From positions 12,900,920-12,964,919 of the forward strand of contig NC_051129.1 of NCBI RefSeq assembly GCF_014839805.1: a stretch of DNA of 64,000 nucleotides. Reading direction: 5' to 3'. The notes under the pieces were generated by a model. It worked only from the letters and a program-made list of their open reading frames with translations. It was not told where the DNA came from and searched no databases. Numbering within the stretch: position 1 is the first letter of the stretch; each line of letters begins with the position of its first letter. Of the stretch, positions 59,986 through 64,000 are shown one piece after another. The position numbers and the translations under genes were made by a program. The stretch comes from Manduca sexta. Its lineage: Eukaryota; Arthropoda; Insecta; Lepidoptera; Sphingidae.

Positions 59986-62900
59986 GCCCTCTATAACGAA
60001 ATAGGGTTATCATGCAGAGCTTCATAATTAAGTGTTTTGTGTGCTGTTGTTTCTGTTATGGGCAATAAAAACACATAAATCCACAAAACAAGTAACTCTC
60101 AAAGCAAGTGACCTACTCCAAACTCCAGTTCGAGTCCCTCGAAATTAATATTTACAAATTCATCACTCAGTACATTTTGTTACAAAAAATCATGCATACA
60201 ATTTGATTAGTCTGAATTGTGCCAATTAATTTTAACTTCGTACGCGAAGGTCGAATAAAATAATTGTAATAATAAACACTAACAACTGTAAACATAAAGA
60301 TTGTTAGCGAAATAATTAGTGCCGGTAATGCGAATTGTGTTCTCGTAGATTTAACGAGTATCCACATAAGTTTTTGTAGCAATGATTTCGTCGCATATCA
60401 GATTAATCTTGGGTGCAACAGCTGCATCTCTGCTTTCCCTCTTGAACCTACTGGAGTGAACAATACCTTAACAATTTATCATTTTAAGACCTGAAATTTC
60501 TGCTAAAATTTTATCTTCTTTCTTCAGCCCTGATCTTGCTCTTAATTGGAATATAAACAAAACATGTCCACGAATATCACAGATACTTCGACTTAGGTTG
60601 TACAACGGGTCCCTTAACAGAGGTCAATCTCAACTGAAGAATGCTATGTTAAGCAAATTAACCAAGAAAAACTACACAATATTAGGGTCGAACCCAGGAT
60701 CCCAGGATCCCGGTCTATAGAGCATATATGCTGCCACTTAACCAAGAAATGGACATCTAAGCTATTGGCATTTATACTGTATTGTAAATATCAGAAAATT
60801 TATATAGTTTAGAGAACTCTTATTTTAAAGCCCCTTATTACGCTCATTCCCTTGAATTTGTACCCATACTCCTACATAACAAAGGGAATACAAATAGCGA
60901 ATTAGCATCGACCTACAACTCCCCTAATTTGTAAATTGTCGACCTCAATTTCATGTAGAGTCCCACAAAACTAAATTGGCCCATTGCCAAAGTCACGCCA
61001 AGGCCAATGACCGTCAATGCGACTGTAATCCAATGTCATAAACTTACAGCATGGCGGAATCGTCCTGGTGAATCAAGGGTTTTAGAAGGTACGAGAAACT
61101 GTCTTTGAACTCGTAATAATGAACTTAGCTATTAACCGTAGGTGAGGGTTTCAACGTTGGCTACTTACATTTTATGAGTTAATAAAACACCTGAGTTTCC
61201 CGACATTTGTGCCCGATATAGTCTATCTTATCTACAAGCAGGGAAATGTGAGCGCACTTGATGCACTTTTATCCACTTCAGGGATAAGAAACGTGACGTG
61301 TGGTGACTACAAAAGAATTTAAGAAGTTTTACCGTCTATTTGATCGATGCAAGAAGTTTTGTTCCTACATTTCTGGAAAAGATTTTCCACATTCTCGCTT
61401 GGTATCACACGCCTAGTACAATCTGTATTACAAATTCTAACATAGTTTAACATTTTATTAAATTACATTTGCGTGTGGATTATTAATTCAATATACGAAA
61501 CTAAAAACAACACTAGGCGTGGTATTTGGGAATATTATAGTAGGGACCGTGTAACAAATATTAGTAGGTCAGCCAGAACTAAACTACTTAATTCTATGTT
61601 AAATAAATTCGTGCGTCAATTAGTAGCAAAATAAACCTCTTAGGGTCAGACGATGTCTTCAAATAATACTGTCATGTTGAATGAACTGAATTACAAACAA
61701 TTATTTCTTCAATTGACTGTTTTAAGGAAATACACCACACGCCTATATGCCAAAAGGGGTAGACAGGGGTGTAACCAGGTCACCCAATTTAAGATACATA
61801 AATGTATATTTTTTTAGAGAATTTTAACAATACTTAATATGCTATTTCTAAACTGTGAATTTATTTTTGAAAGCTAATCGCCATTTACAACATAAATGAC
61901 ATGATAAATAGTTAATTTTATACATAAAGTATATGTTGTTCACCTGCCAAAACAAAAACAAAGTGTACGGACGAGCATTGGCCAATGTTTTATCAGATTC
62001 CACGTGCAATATAGGTATTTTCAGATTTTGTAGCAAAAGCAAGCAATTGAATTCGTTTTTCGATCCTGAAAGCTAATCAGTCGCAGCGTCAGAAAGTTCG
62101 TAATACCCCCGTGACTCAAAAAACATGTAAAGCCGTTGGTTCGGTGAGTCCAATTGGCGCCTAATCTCCCTCCAGTCATATCGGCTTGTCGTCTCCCCGG
62201 ACTATGAGTGTGAAGGAATAGAGATGGGCCATCGTAGCCGAAATTCAGCTAAGAAGGGTTCCACAATCACAAACTGTCGGTAGTACCAACATACAGGAAA
62301 ACACCGCTTGATTAGACTACAATTTTCATAGGAAACTTTTCATTATTACGAGAGTGTATCAAGCAGCCAGGACGTATTTGATTAATACACAAAGGACCGA
62401 TTAAGCATATCCTCTGAGCAAAATGGCGGGAAACCATCATACTCAGCGATTATTACAATGTGACGGAGTAAGTTATGTCTGTTCGGGCCATACAATACAT
62501 ATTCTATATGTATATAATCAAACAGCATAATCCGTCATCTCTATAAGTACAATAAAAATAGAGTAATAAGAAAGAAGGGGTGACGAAAAATGAGAAAATT
62601 ATAAAACAAATTAACTATTTTCGGAATTATTTTATTGTCAGCGCATAGTTTCGAAACTTTGTTCCTTTAAAATCGGGTATCGAAAAAGTTATCCACACAT
62701 ACGAAGTCTTGGGCAAAGCTACTTAAATAATAATTTTGTGGATTTTGCAAGTCAATTTGTTACGGATCACCCACCCAACAAGGTCAAAGAAGGCAAACAT
62801 CAGGTATTTGCCCGGTCGCAAAAGTTAAATGAAATCATTTCTGCAACATTCGTGAAATCATTTTTAGGAAGCATGTCGTTTCATTTTGAAACGCGATGTC

Positions 62901-63236
62901 AAAATGACCCTGTATAAAGGATATTACGTATTAAATTATTCTTACCACCTAGTCTAGAAACTTCCTCTACTCAAGAGCGACTCAATCCCGTACTCACAAC
63001 TAACAGTTGGCATAAATCTTTTACGAGTAATCCAAGATAAAACCTAAGTGAGGGCCGTCCAACTCAACGTCAAGATTAGATACCAACCATGACAAAATAT
63101 TTTTATTGGATTAAATACCTATACATTGTAGAATACAGATTTGCGGATTTCGTGATAGTTGATAAGACAAATCGATCTATGAAGGTTGAAATTCGAGAAT
63201 GCCGAACAAGATAGCACGTAGTAACCAGCATGACAT
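59986..63236. other. Mostly featureless stretch near the end
   Basis: Besides a SINE head (60683) and a SINE A fragment (61200-61300), I see no genes. The minus ORF at 60167-60382 has one hydrophobic run (LPALIISLTIFMFTVVSVYY) but no splice or promoter support. 62130-62230 (GGCGCCTAATCTCCCTCC, GTGTGAAGGAATAGAG) may be another moth repeat. Confidence 0.45.
60683..60750 (-). mobile_element. tRNA-derived SINE head
   Basis: The minus strand reads TGGTTAAGTGGCAGCATATA (A-box-like), then GGGATCCTGGGTTCGACCCT (B box). No CCA-ready tRNA fold or clean acceptor stem was seen, so it is a SINE head rather than a functional tRNA gene. Confidence 0.5.
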
Positions 63237-63477
63237 TTAGTATCCGCCCGGATAGTAACCACCGCATACACGATGTTAAAACCCGTCATAATTACCCACA
63301 TATGTAAGTGTGTCGCATCCCGGACTCAGCTTGTGTATATCCGGGTCCAATAGGCCGGGATACTTATGTCGACAGCCGAGGAGTAATCATCTCTCATTAG
63401 TTGACATTCTATTGAATACCGATCCACTTATCATCAGGTGCGGTAGGGTCAATTTGCCGTAGCAGAAAAAAAAAATT
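63237..63477 (+). mobile_element. Family C repeat
   Basis: GATAGTAACCACCGCATACA, TAGGCCGGGATACTTATG, GAGGAGTAATCATCTCTC, CCACTTATCATCAGGTGCGG and a terminal A-run follow the family order. Confidence 0.65.
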
Positions 63478-64000
63478 ACCACGCTCCAATATGGTATTTG
63501 AATTACGTACGCGCTTAGTTCCTCATATTCTGAACTCATTGTCAGCGCGAAGATTTACCAGAAGAAAGAAAGAAGATCAGTTACAAATCATCGGTAAGGA
63601 ATGTATACAATAACTAGAAACACTTCCTCTAACAAGTTATGATAACTGCAGATAATATAATACGCAATGATTGCAATTGATTGTCGGTGAATGATTCATA
63701 AATATTTATATGTGGTCTATTGGAAATACAATTCAGTTTAGTTATGTTAGATTGGCCTAACGAGCAAGTTGGTCTTCTGGTCCATCTAATAGGATGTTAA
63801 TGGAAGTTCAAACTCTAGTTATACCTGTATACCTTTATTTTACCCGTAACAATAACAACTGATGAAGGAACCCGGCCAATATAGGGCCTTTTATTTTGCA
63901 TCAATCAGAATTCTTATTCATACCTATGTTTAGTTTATTTTTTTTAATGTCCGCTACGACACTTTGGAAAGTTTTCAGAATTTGATTCTTATTAGCGAGA

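Overview
This window looks like nuclear DNA of a moth or butterfly (Lepidoptera). It is strongly AT-rich, has very long introns, and is packed with lepidopteran-style non-autonomous transposons: tRNA-derived SINEs with A and B boxes, Helitrons with CTAG termini, hAT-type elements and LINE 3' ends. Nothing suggests a prokaryote, virus or organelle. Only two protein-coding genes are supported with confidence, and both are partial here.

(1) On the plus strand, 2394-2970 is the terminal exon of a SINA/Siah-type protein. It holds the SIAH zinc finger and the SINA C-terminal domain, followed by a stop and an AATAAA signal. Its 5' exon, which would carry a RING domain, was not found.

(2) On the minus strand, four exons (43724-43579, 32421-32215, 16143-16015, 11964-11770) encode the first membrane cassette of a transmembrane adenylyl cyclase, ending just before its C1a catalytic domain. 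The four join in phase 0. The introns between them are about 11.2, 16.1 and 4.1 kb. The start codon lies above 43.7 kb, possibly outside the window, and no catalytic exon was recognised below 11.77 kb. The minus-strand introns are where most of the repeats sit.

Weaker coding candidates are a 60-nt exon-like stretch (763-704, minus), a 70-codon signal-anchor ORF (33135-32923, minus) and an exon-like ORF (55909-55503, minus).

Mobile DNA by region. 6.97-8.22 kb: a Helitron with seven 123-bp tandem units (sister copies have three and one). 8.8-9.2 kb: a tandem pair of 179-bp MITEs. 10.3 kb: a short hAT MITE. 21.1-22.7 kb: a LINE 3' end and a large hAT-related element. 23.46-26.88 kb: a 3.4-kb element bounded by identical 33-bp inverted repeats and holding a decayed, apparently spliced gene. 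35.4-37.2 kb: Helitron fragments. 46.6-48.5 kb: a non-autonomous hAT element with an 8-bp target duplication, itself interrupted by a LINE 3' end with its own target duplication. 52.7-59.5 kb: SINEs and a LINE piece nested in a Helitron. The rest, including most of 48.5-64 kb, is AT-rich sequence in which I see no genes. I found no convincing new biological system; the most interesting signals are transposon structures and insertions next to splice sites.
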